Assembly (NCBI RefSeq): GCF_003610555.1
Contig: NZ_RAPQ01000008.1
Span: forward strand, 62,001 to 126,000
Direction of reading: 5' to 3'
DNA from: Marinifilum flexuosum
Lineage (GTDB): Bacteria > Bacteroidota > Bacteroidia > Bacteroidales > Marinifilaceae
Length of the DNA stretch: 64,000 bases
The position numbers and the translations under genes were made by a program. The notes below the pieces were generated by a model. It searched no databases, was not told the origin of the DNA, and saw nothing but the letters and a program-made list of their open reading frames with translations. Shown here piece by piece: positions 36,777-45,138 of this stretch. Each line of letters opens with the position of its first letter. The first letter of the stretch is position 1.

Positions 36777-36816
36777 AAAAAGCTCATTCCTTCCGCAGAA
36801 AGAATGAGCTTTTTTA
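36777..36816. terminator. Bidirectional terminator before the S41 protease gene end
   Basis: AGCTCATTC (36781-36789) pairs with GAATGAGCT (36802-36810); T-rich tracts flank the stem on both strands. It would end transcription of the protease gene from the right and anything crossing the array from the left. Confidence 0.85.
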
Positions 36817-36872
36817 TATCAATTTTATTTAAGCTTCAGGCAAATAACTTAATCCTTTTGCCCTATTCCTTT

Positions 36873-38561
36873 TTACTTGTTTATTGCATGCAATCCAATG
36901 CTGCCATCTAAAATACCTACGTATTCGTTATTGCTTTCAAGAACCTCGATGGCACGAAGTAAAGTTTTGTCATCGCGCAAGCTGAATTCTATGCCTCCTT
37001 TTTGGTAGTGATATCTCTTCACGATTTCGTGAGCCAGAAGCTCTTTTAATTCATCTTTGAAGCGTTGTATGTCGCGATCTAAATTAGGTGCTAATTTAGC
37101 CTCTAATGCATCAAATTCATCAGTCGAAATATCAAAGTTCTTCTCTTCTTTGGCCGATTTCTTCAATGCTTTTAAGATCTCAGTACTTTCTGATTTGTAA
37201 GTGAAATCTTTACTTTCCTTCACAAATTCAACAAACTCATTAAAAAGATCATCGCTTACTTTAAATTCTTTAGCAGATTCAATGCTTTCCGTTTTGTTTG
37301 CATAAAGGGTAGCAAAATCAAAGAACATAAAATCACGTATCATATTTAAACTTAAAATACTGTAGGTGTCAGCATCTACTTTTATATCAGGAAGAATACC
37401 TCCGCCATCATATACCGAACGACCATTTTTAGTATGATATTCCGTTATCAAGGAATCAGCAACTTTACCAACGCTGCCATCTTCGTTTCTGTTGCTGTAA
37501 TCCAAAGCCTGAATACATCTTCCACTAGGGATGTAATACTTGGCTGTAGTTACCTTTAATTTGGTATTGTAAGTAAGATTTCGGGTAGTTTGAACCAATC
37601 CCTTACCAAATGTTCTATTACCTAGTACAACGCCTCTATCAAGGTCCTGAATCGCGCCAGAAACAATTTCCGAAGCCGAAGCCGATCCTCTGTTTACCAG
37701 TACCGCGATAGGAATCTCAGAATCAAGTGGCGACTTTGTTGCTTTGTAGCTTTTGTCCCACTTAGAAACTTTCCCTTTGGTACTAACAATATCTTCACCT
37801 TTATTCACAAAAAGGTTGGTAATTTCAATTGCCTGATCCAACAAACCTCCTGGGTTTCCTCTTAAGTCTAATACAATCGATTTGGCATTTTGCACCTTTA
37901 ATTCTTTCAATGCATTTTTCACTTCACCTGCCGATTTGTTAGTGAATTGGTTAAGGTGAATGTATCCTATTGAGTCGGTAATCATGCCATAGTAAGGAAC
38001 CGATTTAAGCTGAATTTTTTCACGAACCAACTTTTTATCCATGGTTTTCTTTACACCAGGGCGTTTGATTTTAATGGTAAGCGGAACGTTAGGTTGGCCT
38101 TTTAACAAGTTGCTCACATCATCGGTGCTTTTATCTTTGGTTGATGTCCCATTGATCTCAAGCATCACATCACCCGCTTTTAAACCCGCTTTATAGGCAG
38201 GAAAACCTTCGTAAGGTTCTGCAATAATAACTTCATCTTTGTGTTTACTGATTAAAGCTCCAATTCCAGCATACTCACCAGTTGTCATCAATTTAAAATC
38301 TTCAATATCTGATTCTGATATATAGGTGGTATATGGATCGAGAGTTTTTAGCATGGCATCCATACTCTTTTTTACCAAGTCACCCGGATCAATTTCATCT
38401 ACGTAAAACAAGTTCAATTCTCTGAACATGGTGTAGTAAATATTCAGGTTTTTACTGATTTCAAAATTTCTCTCATCCCTGCTGAACCCGAAAAATGCCG
38501 CACTACAAAACAGTAGAATAGCCAGCATCCAAATGGCTCCTCTTTTTCCTCGAAGCTTCAT
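36873..38561 (-). CDS. S41-family C-terminal processing protease
   Basis: 562 residues. An N-terminal signal anchor (about 8-26) leads to a short helical region, a PDZ domain (about 95-180: GEYAGIGALISKHKDEVIIAE, AGLKAGDVMLEINGTS) and the tail-specific protease domain with LDLRGNPGGLL, catalytic serine in RGSASASEIVSG and lysine in FGKGLVQT. The C-terminal ~150 residues are an extra domain seen in Bacteroidota CtpA-like enzymes. It acts in the periplasm on substrate C termini. A -7 element at 38660-38667 lies upstream; no co-transcribed partner is evident. Confidence 0.92.
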   Translation of the reverse strand: MKLRGKRGAIWMLAILLFCSAAFFGFSRDERNFEISKNLNIYYTMFRELNLFYVDEIDPGDLVKKSMDAMLKTLDPYTTYISESDIEDFKLMTTGEYAGIGALISKHKDEVIIAEPYEGFPAYKAGLKAGDVMLEINGTSTKDKSTDDVSNLLKGQPNVPLTIKIKRPGVKKTMDKKLVREKIQLKSVPYYGMITDSIGYIHLNQFTNKSAGEVKNALKELKVQNAKSIVLDLRGNPGGLLDQAIEITNLFVNKGEDIVSTKGKVSKWDKSYKATKSPLDSEIPIAVLVNRGSASASEIVSGAIQDLDRGVVLGNRTFGKGLVQTTRNLTYNTKLKVTTAKYYIPSGRCIQALDYSNRNEDGSVGKVADSLITEYHTKNGRSVYDGGGILPDIKVDADTYSILSLNMIRDFMFFDFATLYANKTESIESAKEFKVSDDLFNEFVEFVKESKDFTYKSESTEILKALKKSAKEEKNFDISTDEFDALEAKLAPNLDRDIQRFKDELKELLAHEIVKRYHYQKGGIEFSLRDDKTLLRAIEVLESNNEYVGILDGSIGLHAINK

Positions 38562-38659
38562 ATATTTCTTTTTTAATTGATATTTTTAATTAACCCTTGC
38601 GGAGATTTCCCTATCAAACACTAATCACTTAGCAGTATAATTTTATTAGTAGGTAATAA

Positions 38660-38667
38660 CAAATATA
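38660..38667 (-). promoter_or_regulatory. Bacteroidota -7 promoter element for the S41 protease
   Basis: CAAATATA on the plus strand, TATATTTG on the minus strand, about 99 bp upstream of the start codon. Confidence 0.45.
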
Positions 38668-38827
38668 GGCAATCCCGACGGAAATCTAACACCTTTAACA
38701 TTTCTTAACCCTATTGCATTGAATTACAATGAATGTGCCAGAATAAACTCTAACAAGCTTACGATAAATTTACTAAATTGTTTTTTTGAACTTAAATGAC
38801 CATTAATCTGTTATCTATTGCCTTTTA

Positions 38828-39070
38828 TTAAGGCACAGGATCATGACCATGTCCACCCCAGGGATGACAGGATAAAATTCTCTTGATAGCAAGATAAGAT
38901 CCTTTAAATGGGCCGTGTTTTTTTAAAGCTTGAATGGCGTAGGAAGAACAGGTAGGAGTATACCTACAAGCAGAAGGAGTAAGGGGAGAAATAAAATACT
39001 GATAGAACTTAATCGGCAGAATCATGATGAACAGAGCTGCCTGTTTCAGTAGGTTTAGAATGTTTTTCAT
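38828..39070 (-). CDS. yidD: Membrane protein insertion efficiency factor YidD
   Basis: 80 residues. The family motif is clear: [32 protein letters not shown] with its three cysteines, then GHDPVP at the C terminus. YidD is a small membrane-associated protein that aids YidC-dependent insertion. Its start lies inside the 3' end of rnpA (62-bp overlap, different frame), the usual rnpA-yidD coupling. Confidence 0.96.
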   Translation of the reverse strand: MKNILNLLKQAALFIMILPIKFYQYFISPLTPSACRYTPTCSSYAIQALKKHGPFKGSYLAIKRILSCHPWGGHGHDPVP

Positions 39071-39455
39071 ATTCTCTAGGAATTCGTTGCATTGCCTTTT
39101 TTAATTGCTCTTCCATATCCTTTGTTTCCATGATTTTTTTAGGAAGATATACAATCATAAAAGCAATTTGAACTTCTTTTTTCTCTAGCTCTTCGTAAAG
39201 CTTGTGTTTATTTAAACGGTAAATTTCCCGAATTCGTCTCTTTAAAAGATTTCTCTTAGGTGCTTGCTTAAAGTTTCTTTTAGAGACAGTTATGGCAACT
39301 TGTGCTGGATATTCGGAATGAAGATCAGCAGCTTTCCAAACCACTCGAAAAGGATAACAGGTAAATCCGTTCCCTTCGGAAAATAGTTTGCCTATAAGAA
39401 TCTTGTGAGTGAGTCTTTCAGCTTTTTCAAAAGTAAAACGTGTTTTACGTGTCAT
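39009..39455 (-). CDS. rnpA: Ribonuclease P protein component
   Basis: 148 residues from the ATG at 39455. A longer frame from 39503 was rejected because its extra residues are encoded by the terminator hairpin of hemD. The RnpA signature is visible: [27 protein letters not shown] (K-R-x-x-R-N-x-x-K-R-x-x-R). It binds the RNase P RNA to process tRNA 5' ends. The C-terminal ~20 residues overlap yidD. Confidence 0.95.
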   Translation of the reverse strand: MTRKTRFTFEKAERLTHKILIGKLFSEGNGFTCYPFRVVWKAADLHSEYPAQVAITVSKRNFKQAPKRNLLKRRIREIYRLNKHKLYEELEKKEVQIAFMIVYLPKKIMETKDMEEQLKKAMQRIPREYEKHSKPTETGSSVHHDSAD

Positions 39456-39483
39456 GCTATTCAGGATTATACTACAAAAATCG

Positions 39484-39512
39484 ACAAAAAAAGGGGAAAA
39501 CAAATTCCCCTT
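39484..39512 (-). terminator. Terminator of hemD
   Basis: AAGGGGAA (39491-39498) pairs with TTCCCCTT (39505-39512), with a T tract after the stem on the minus strand. Confidence 0.85.
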
Positions 39513-39534
39513 CTTTTTTTTATGTGGCTATAGA

Positions 39535-40293
39535 CTATTTGTCTTTATTGTCTTTGTTATATTTCTTGATGAATTGATCCAAAGCCATAGTCATAGATGG
39601 AGCTTGTGGCATTGGAGCCTGAATATCAAGTCTTAACTTCGCATCGTTAACTGCTTTTGAAGTAGCAGGTCCGAATGCAGCAATAATTGTATTGTTTTGC
39701 TCAAACTCCGGGAAGTTTTGTAACAAAGAAGCAATACCTGATGGGCTATAGAAAGCCAAGATGTCGTAATTAACATCCGCTAAATCAGATAAATCGCTAC
39801 TTACAGTACGATACAAAATTGCTTTCGTATACTTGATTTTGTTTTTATCAAGTAAAGCAGGGATTGATTGTTTATGAATATCTGAAAGTGGAATCAGGAA
39901 TTTTTCTGATTTGTGCTTCACGATAATATCCATTAACTCTTCAAAACGTTTTTCTCCAAAGAAGATTTTTCGTTTTCTGTAAACGATGTACTTCTGAAGA
40001 TAGAATGCAGTTGATTCAGAAATACAGAAATATTTCATATCATCAGGAACTGTAATTCTTAATTCCTCACAAACTCTGAAAAAATGGTCAATAGCCGTTC
40101 TACTAGTAAAAATAACAGCTGTGTGATCTAAAATATTGATTCTTTCCTGTCTAAATTCTTTGGTTGAAACACCTTCAACTTGGATGAAAGGACGAAAATC
40201 AATTTTCAAATTGTATTTTTCTGCCAAATCAAAATACGGTGACTTTTCGGTTTGGGGCTTGGGTTGTGATACCAGTATAGTCTTGATTCTCAA
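39535..40293 (-). CDS. hemD: Uroporphyrinogen-III synthase
   Basis: 252 residues. The two-domain HemD fold is indicated by AVIFTSRTAIDHFF (about 56-69), KFLIPLSDIHKQSIPALLDK, and the C-terminal DILAFYSPSGIASL and IAAFGPATSKAV segments. It closes hydroxymethylbilane to uroporphyrinogen III in tetrapyrrole synthesis. It lies 37 bp after the DUF4271 gene, the usual Bacteroidota order, and is followed by a terminator before rnpA. Confidence 0.93.
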   Translation of the reverse strand: MRIKTILVSQPKPQTEKSPYFDLAEKYNLKIDFRPFIQVEGVSTKEFRQERINILDHTAVIFTSRTAIDHFFRVCEELRITVPDDMKYFCISESTAFYLQKYIVYRKRKIFFGEKRFEELMDIIVKHKSEKFLIPLSDIHKQSIPALLDKNKIKYTKAILYRTVSSDLSDLADVNYDILAFYSPSGIASLLQNFPEFEQNNTIIAAFGPATSKAVNDAKLRLDIQAPMPQAPSMTMALDQFIKKYNKDNKDK

Positions 40294-40330
40294 AACACTA
40301 GAGTTTAGTTCAACAATTCTTTACACCGCC

Positions 40331-41221
40331 TTATACCAATGATATTAACAGTTTGTAAATCACAAGTAAGGGCAAAATTTCCAAGGCACAAAGGTACAAA
40401 ATCATATAAAATATTGAAACATGTTTGCGAAATAATATTTTAATCCCTCGAAATAGTCGAAATAAATAAAATATTAGAGCAATAACTAAACCTGTATTTA
40501 GTAGTAGATATGCAGCAAAATCAGCTATGAAAGGTACGCTAAGGGTAATTGGCAAAAGAAAAATTCCAAGATTTTTATTGTAGATAAAAACGTTGTGCAG
40601 GTATTCTTTTCCCTCTTTTACACCATCAAAAATGTATGCCAATGTCCTTATCACGACAAATTTTCCGAAGTAAATTATCAGAAAAGTAGCTAATGTATAA
40701 AGGAAGGTTAGCAAGCTTGTTCTGATACCAGAATCGGAATACCAATAGTTGTAATATAGTACTGTAAAAAATGAGGCATTGATAAAAAACAATCCATTCA
40801 AGAAAATACTTCCTCGAAGGTTTCTCATATTTTTCTCCAGAAATAAATTGCTTGAAACTTGGTAATTGATAATTGCATCAATCAGGCGCTGAAGATATTT
40901 ACCGAATGAAAACCGAATAATTGCCATTAGAATCACCACAAAAAGGCTAACACCTACCATCCAATCACTTTGAGAGCTTTCAATTAGCTTTCCTTCTTTG
41001 ACTAATGGTCTTTCAATACTATCAGTAAGGATTGAATCTCGAAGTGAGATAGGATTTAGATGAATTGAGTCTGTTATGGTACTATCAGCAATAATTTTGA
41101 CTGTCTGATCAGTTGTATCTTTCCCATTATTTAAGCTATCTAGCTTAAAATTGACTTGAAAAGAAGAATCTTGAAATGCCGTTTTATGAACGGGAGAGAC
41201 TGATGAGTTGATGAAAGCCAT
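40331..41221 (-). CDS. DUF4271 membrane protein
   Basis: 296 residues. An N-terminal soluble part (about 1-85) is followed by about six membrane helices from residue 92 (WMVGVSLFVVILMAIIRFSFGKYL) to the C terminus (LCALEILPLLVIYKLLISL). Topology and its place directly upstream of hemD match the Bacteroidota DUF4271 family. Function unknown; the linkage to hemD suggests, without proof, a role near the membrane in heme supply. A -7 element (41255-41262) lies just upstream. Confidence 0.85.
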   Translation of the reverse strand: MAFINSSVSPVHKTAFQDSSFQVNFKLDSLNNGKDTTDQTVKIIADSTITDSIHLNPISLRDSILTDSIERPLVKEGKLIESSQSDWMVGVSLFVVILMAIIRFSFGKYLQRLIDAIINYQVSSNLFLEKNMRNLRGSIFLNGLFFINASFFTVLYYNYWYSDSGIRTSLLTFLYTLATFLIIYFGKFVVIRTLAYIFDGVKEGKEYLHNVFIYNKNLGIFLLPITLSVPFIADFAAYLLLNTGLVIALIFYLFRLFRGIKILFRKHVSIFYMILYLCALEILPLLVIYKLLISLV

Positions 41222-41254
41222 TATAATTCGTGTACCATTACCACTAATTAATTA

Positions 41255-41262
41255 CAAAGATA
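41255..41262 (-). promoter_or_regulatory. Bacteroidota -7 promoter element for DUF4271-hemD
   Basis: CAAAGATA on the plus strand (TATCTTTG on the minus), 34 bp upstream of the DUF4271 start. Confidence 0.5.
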
Positions 41263-41291
41263 ATTTTATTTTATTGAGCTCTTGCATGAAG

Positions 41292-41325
41292 CAAAAAGAA
41301 AGCCCGTAAATTTCTTACGGGCTTT
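41292..41325 (-). terminator. Terminator of the e(P4) phosphatase gene
   Basis: AAAGCCCGTAA pairs with TTACGGGCTTT (41299-41325), followed on the minus strand by a T-rich tract. Confidence 0.9.
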
Positions 41326-41330
41326 GGGTT

Positions 41331-42137
41331 TTAAATTTCTTCGTATCCTATTAAGCGTTTTATTCTAAGCTTTTCTTTTTCATTAGCATTTAGCTTTTTG
41401 TCGCTCTTTAAAACTTGTCTTTCCCATGAACCATACATCGGATTAGGCAGCACAATAAATTTTGCTCCGAAAAGATTTTTCATGCGATCAACTTTTCCGA
41501 AACCATAATTTTCTGACCTGTCTTCTAAAATTTCATCAAAATCTCCAATGTTATCACCAGCAAGAATCAGAATATCATGCGTTTCGCTCACCTTATTTCT
41601 TCTTACAGTTTTTACACTAGTATTGGTTTTTAGCAGAATGTGTGCTTTATCTGCAAAAGGAAAACCTAGCTCTTTAAGGTTTTGTAATGTTTTGTTTGTA
41701 GCAGAAGTATCTCTGTTAGAAATGTAAAAAGTTTCAACCCCTTTCGATTCAGCATATTTTAAAAACTCCAATGCTCCTGGCGTTGCCTGAGCCTTTGCCA
41801 TATCGGTCCACTCTTTCCATGCTGTTGATGAATAAGATTTTCCTGTTCTAATGGAGTTGGTTTCGAATGGACTATTGTCCAGAACTGTTTCGTCAATATC
41901 AACCACAACGGCTTTGGCTTTTTTTCCAGAATAAGTAGCCAATTGTTTGTCTAAAGATAGTTTGGCAGCATTAAATGCCTGATAGTATAAAGCTCTGCAT
42001 TCTGATGCTCTCTGATACCATAGAGTAGCCATTACCAAATGTTCATTTGGGTTTTGTGTATCCTTATTGTTTGCAGGATTTTGCTGACAAGCAAACAGGC
42101 CGGAAGCGATTAGAATCGCAAAAAATATTTTTCTCAT
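41331..42137 (-). CDS. Class C acid phosphatase, lipoprotein e(P4) family 5'-nucleotidase
   Basis: 268 residues. The signal peptide ends in a lipobox (GLFACQQ, Cys at about 17). The HAD-type catalytic motif VVDIDETVLDNS (DxDxT, about 80-91) and the later ISNRDTSATNKTL and LAGDNIGDFDE (motifs II and IV) are intact. It is an outer-membrane-anchored phosphatase that releases phosphate from nucleotides, for example in NAD or phosphate scavenging as in Haemophilus e(P4). Transcribed alone, with its own terminator. Confidence 0.93.
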   Translation of the reverse strand: MRKIFFAILIASGLFACQQNPANNKDTQNPNEHLVMATLWYQRASECRALYYQAFNAAKLSLDKQLATYSGKKAKAVVVDIDETVLDNSPFETNSIRTGKSYSSTAWKEWTDMAKAQATPGALEFLKYAESKGVETFYISNRDTSATNKTLQNLKELGFPFADKAHILLKTNTSVKTVRRNKVSETHDILILAGDNIGDFDEILEDRSENYGFGKVDRMKNLFGAKFIVLPNPMYGSWERQVLKSDKKLNANEKEKLRIKRLIGYEEI

Positions 42138-42290
42138 GTGAGTTTGTGTTATAATTTTAAACTTTCACCTTCTTTTTGATGATCGGATTTACACGGAAAG
42201 GAAAAATAAATGGTTTAAATTCGAAGATAATAAAAAAATAGCTGTAACATTTCAAATATGTTGTGCGTCCTAGATATGAAACTGGCCTAA

Positions 42291-42776
42291 ATGAACACTG
42301 TAGAGTACAATAAAAGCGTAGACAAGTATGCCGATGGCATGTTTCGCTTTATCCTCAAAAATATTAAAGATGAGGATAAAGCACGTGATATCGTACAAGA
42401 CAGTTTCGAGAAATTGTGGCGTAATATTGAGAATGTAAATTATCAGAAAGTAAAGTCATATCTTTTTACTACGGCTTATCATACCATGATCGATTTGATA
42501 AGAAAAGAGAAAAGAAAAGAAGATTTTGAGAATGTTGATGTAAAAGAATATTCACATTCGGAACAGTATAGCGATTTAAAAGAGGTTTTAAATATTGCAT
42601 TGGAGAAGCTTTCAGATATTCAAAGATCTGTAATACTATTGAGGGATTATGAAGGATATTCCTATGCAGAAATAGCAAAGATTACCGATTTAAATGAATC
42701 GCAGGTGAAAGTTTACATTTACAGGGCCAGGAAAAATTTGAAAAGTTTCATTGGTAGTATAGAAACATTGGTGTAG
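42291..42776 (+). CDS. ECF-type RNA polymerase sigma factor
   Basis: 161 residues with region 2 (DEDKARDIVQDSFEKLWRNI, about 25-44) and region 4 (LSDIQRSVILLRDYEGYSYAEIAKIT ... VKVYIYRARKNLKSF, helix-turn-helix) and no other domain, as in the ECF group. It is followed 8 bp later by a single-pass membrane protein that fits an anti-sigma factor, and then by an outer-membrane-type protein, so it probably answers an envelope signal. Confidence 0.93.
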   Translation: MNTVEYNKSVDKYADGMFRFILKNIKDEDKARDIVQDSFEKLWRNIENVNYQKVKSYLFTTAYHTMIDLIRKEKRKEDFENVDVKEYSHSEQYSDLKEVLNIALEKLSDIQRSVILLRDYEGYSYAEIAKITDLNESQVKVYIYRARKNLKSFIGSIETLV

Positions 42777-42784
42777 AAAGATTG

Positions 42785-43894
42785 ATGATGAGAAGAATAG
42801 ACAGACACAATTACGAAGAATTCTTTCTTGATTATTTGGAAGGAAACATGAACGATTCAGAGAAGAAAAATCTGGAAAGTTTCCTTGCGCTTAATCCTGA
42901 TTTAAGAGAGGAGTTGGACGAAATGTGCCTGGTAGAGTTGGAGGAGGAGGACATTATTTTTGACAAATCATCATTGAAACAGATTCCTTTTGAAACAGAT
43001 TTTGAGGATTTTTGTGTAGCCAAACTGGAAGGTGATTTAGAGCAAGAAGAAGAGATCGCTTTCACGAAATATTTGAATGAGAATCTTATTGGCAAAGCTC
43101 AATACCAATTGTTTGAGAGAACAAAGCTTAAAGCTGATAATGATATCATTTATCCCGATAAGGAAGAACTGAAGAGAAAGGAACGTAAGATCATTCCTTA
43201 CTGGATGATTTCCGGAGTGGGTATTGCAGCATCGGTATTGCTTCTTTTTTCAGTTTGGAATACTTCCATTTCTGATAAAAACGCAATGCAAGATTCAGCT
43301 AAAAAAGTTGCTTATAATGATTCTGTAAAAAAGGTCGTGATTACACCAACAAAAGATTCCAATAGATTGGAAAAATTGGCAGGAATTAATTCAGAACCAA
43401 AAACAACAAAGCAAGAAGTAGTAAAATCAGGAATTGAGAAAGTTGAAAATGTGATTGCAAAGAACCAACCAATAGAAAAAAGAACAGATAGGATTGTTAC
43501 TAAACAAGCAATTACAGAGAATCCAATAGATACGAAGCAAGCCGCTTCTCAAAAAGTGAGTTTACCTGAAGTCATTAAAACAGCTGAGCTTGAACTTTTA
43601 GCCAATGTTGAAGTGGTTGACCAGAAAATTGAGGTTTCAAATCAGGAAAAAGAAATGAATGAGCTTCCTGTTAATACTGGTTTGGCTAATCTTGGCATGT
43701 CTTGGAAGTCAAGCGTAAAAGCGAAACGAAAAAACAATTCATTGCTTTATGCGGTTGCAAAAATGGGAGTTGACAAGATAGGAGAGATTGCCGGAAAGAA
43801 AGTACAATTAGATAAACAATACGATTCGGAAACAGAAAAAACACGTTTAAACTTCAATACCAAAGGTTTAGGCTTTTCTACTTCAATAAAATAA
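42785..43894 (+). CDS. Putative membrane-bound anti-sigma factor
   Basis: About 369 residues from the ATG at 42785 (adjacent TTG and ATG codons leave the exact start open). The N-terminal half is acidic with two similar modules (FFLDYLEGNMNDSEKKNLESFL and FCVAKLEGDLEQEEEIAFTKYL), as in anti-sigma domains that bind a sigma factor in the cytoplasm. One membrane helix (about 138-158, WMISGVGIAASVLLLFSVW) is followed by a Lys/Thr/Glu-rich periplasmic tail. Its position after the ECF gene supports the role; there is no FecR domain, so it is not a standard SusCD-type FecR. Confidence 0.7.
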   Translation: MMRRIDRHNYEEFFLDYLEGNMNDSEKKNLESFLALNPDLREELDEMCLVELEEEDIIFDKSSLKQIPFETDFEDFCVAKLEGDLEQEEEIAFTKYLNENLIGKAQYQLFERTKLKADNDIIYPDKEELKRKERKIIPYWMISGVGIAASVLLLFSVWNTSISDKNAMQDSAKKVAYNDSVKKVVITPTKDSNRLEKLAGINSEPKTTKQEVVKSGIEKVENVIAKNQPIEKRTDRIVTKQAITENPIDTKQAASQKVSLPEVIKTAELELLANVEVVDQKIEVSNQEKEMNELPVNTGLANLGMSWKSSVKAKRKNNSLLYAVAKMGVDKIGEIAGKKVQLDKQYDSETEKTRLNFNTKGLGFSTSIK

Positions 43895-43958
43895 AAATTA
43901 CCTGTAACTAATGGGCTGTTGATTCGTCTTACCCATAGAATTACCTAAAAACATTGTT

Positions 43959-45017
43959 ATGAAGAAATTACTTGTAATGTATTTCGCACTTGCAATTGGG
44001 TGCAGTGCTTATGCTCAAAATACAATTGATACATTAAAAACGGATACGCTTAAGAAGAAAAAAATCTTAATAGAAGATAGTTGGTCTAATAAAAAGAAAA
44101 AAGCCAAAACCAAGCAAACTTTTCAGAAGTTTGAGCACCAGGATACCATGAAGGTAGAGTTTATGAACAGAGATGTTGTAAAAGCAGTTGAAACCGAAGG
44201 TGGCGCCAAGATTAAGGTAGGTAAGATTGGAAAATTTGCTTATCAGGAAGGCCGTGATACAACTAAAATTAGGATTGGTGGAAAGCAGATTAACATTATT
44301 GATGGTTGGCACGGAACTAGGATTAAGATTGAGAAAGTACATCCTTGGGATCCGGATCAGGATAAATTCTTTATGGAAAAAGAACCTGAATTTAGAGGAC
44401 ACTGGGCAGGATTTGAAATGGGGATAAATGGTTTTGCAAATGAAGATTACATAGGTTATTCCTATGATTTTATGGAATTGGATATGGCGAAATCCATTGC
44501 CGTTAACCTAAACTTTTTACAGTACGATATCAGTTTGCAAAAAGAAAGAAATACAATTGGCTTGGTAACAGGTTTAGGTTTAGAGTGGAACAACTACAGG
44601 TTTGATAATGATATTACTTTGCAAAAGGTAAATGGAGTGATACAACCTTTAGATTTATCTGTTTCGCATCCTGATTGGGATATTAAAAAGACAAAACTAA
44701 CAACGCTTTACCTTACGATTCCATTGTTAATGGAATTCCAAATTCCTGTAAAGTATAAGAAGAGAAGAATTCATATGTCGGCTGGTGTTGTGGGAGGTTT
44801 AAGACTTGGTTCGCACACCAAAATCAAGCATGGAGGCGATAAGGATAAAGATCATGATGATTTTAAGTTGAAAACATTGAGATATGCAGCACATGCTCGT
44901 ATTGGTTATCGTTCTTTAAACTTTTTTGCAACTTATGGTTTAACCGAATTATTTGAAAGTGGTAAAGGTCCCGACTTAACACCGTTTACAGTAGGAATTA
45001 CCTTGGTTAGCTTTTAA
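43959..45017 (+). CDS. Outer-membrane beta-barrel-type protein
   Basis: 352 residues with a signal peptide ending at SAYAQ. After a Lys-rich linker, the C-terminal ~200 residues (from about GHWAGFEMGINGF) have the alternating pattern of an eight-stranded PorT/OmpA-like barrel and end in an aromatic strand (FTVGITLVSF). It follows the sigma/anti-sigma pair by 64 bp and ends in a strong terminator, so it is probably the effector or sensor partner in that unit. No specific function. Confidence 0.7.
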   Translation: MKKLLVMYFALAIGCSAYAQNTIDTLKTDTLKKKKILIEDSWSNKKKKAKTKQTFQKFEHQDTMKVEFMNRDVVKAVETEGGAKIKVGKIGKFAYQEGRDTTKIRIGGKQINIIDGWHGTRIKIEKVHPWDPDQDKFFMEKEPEFRGHWAGFEMGINGFANEDYIGYSYDFMELDMAKSIAVNLNFLQYDISLQKERNTIGLVTGLGLEWNNYRFDNDITLQKVNGVIQPLDLSVSHPDWDIKKTKLTTLYLTIPLLMEFQIPVKYKKRRIHMSAGVVGGLRLGSHTKIKHGGDKDKDHDDFKLKTLRYAAHARIGYRSLNFFATYGLTELFESGKGPDLTPFTVGITLVSF

Positions 45018-45039
45018 AGTTAAAACTCTCATTTTGACA

Positions 45040-45074
45040 AAGGGCCAGATTTTATTGAAGTCTGGCCCTTTTGT
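45040..45074 (+). terminator. Terminator of the ECF sigma unit
   Basis: AAGGGCCAGA (45040-45049) pairs with TCTGGCCCTT (45061-45070), then TTT. Confidence 0.9.
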
Positions 45075-45138
45075 TGTTATGGGGTGTGCCATTTTGACTA
45101 ATGTTGATATTTTTAGCATAAAATAGTATATTAGAGGC

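Noticed and set aside
39456-39503. N-terminal extension of RnpA
   Set aside because: The extra codons are the hemD terminator and the space after it; the ATG at 39455 gives the normal RnpA length.
42382-42387. CACGTG at this site and at 23714 and 56663 as parS
   Set aside because: The flanks do not continue the GTTNCACGTGNAAC palindrome, and all lie inside coding sequence.
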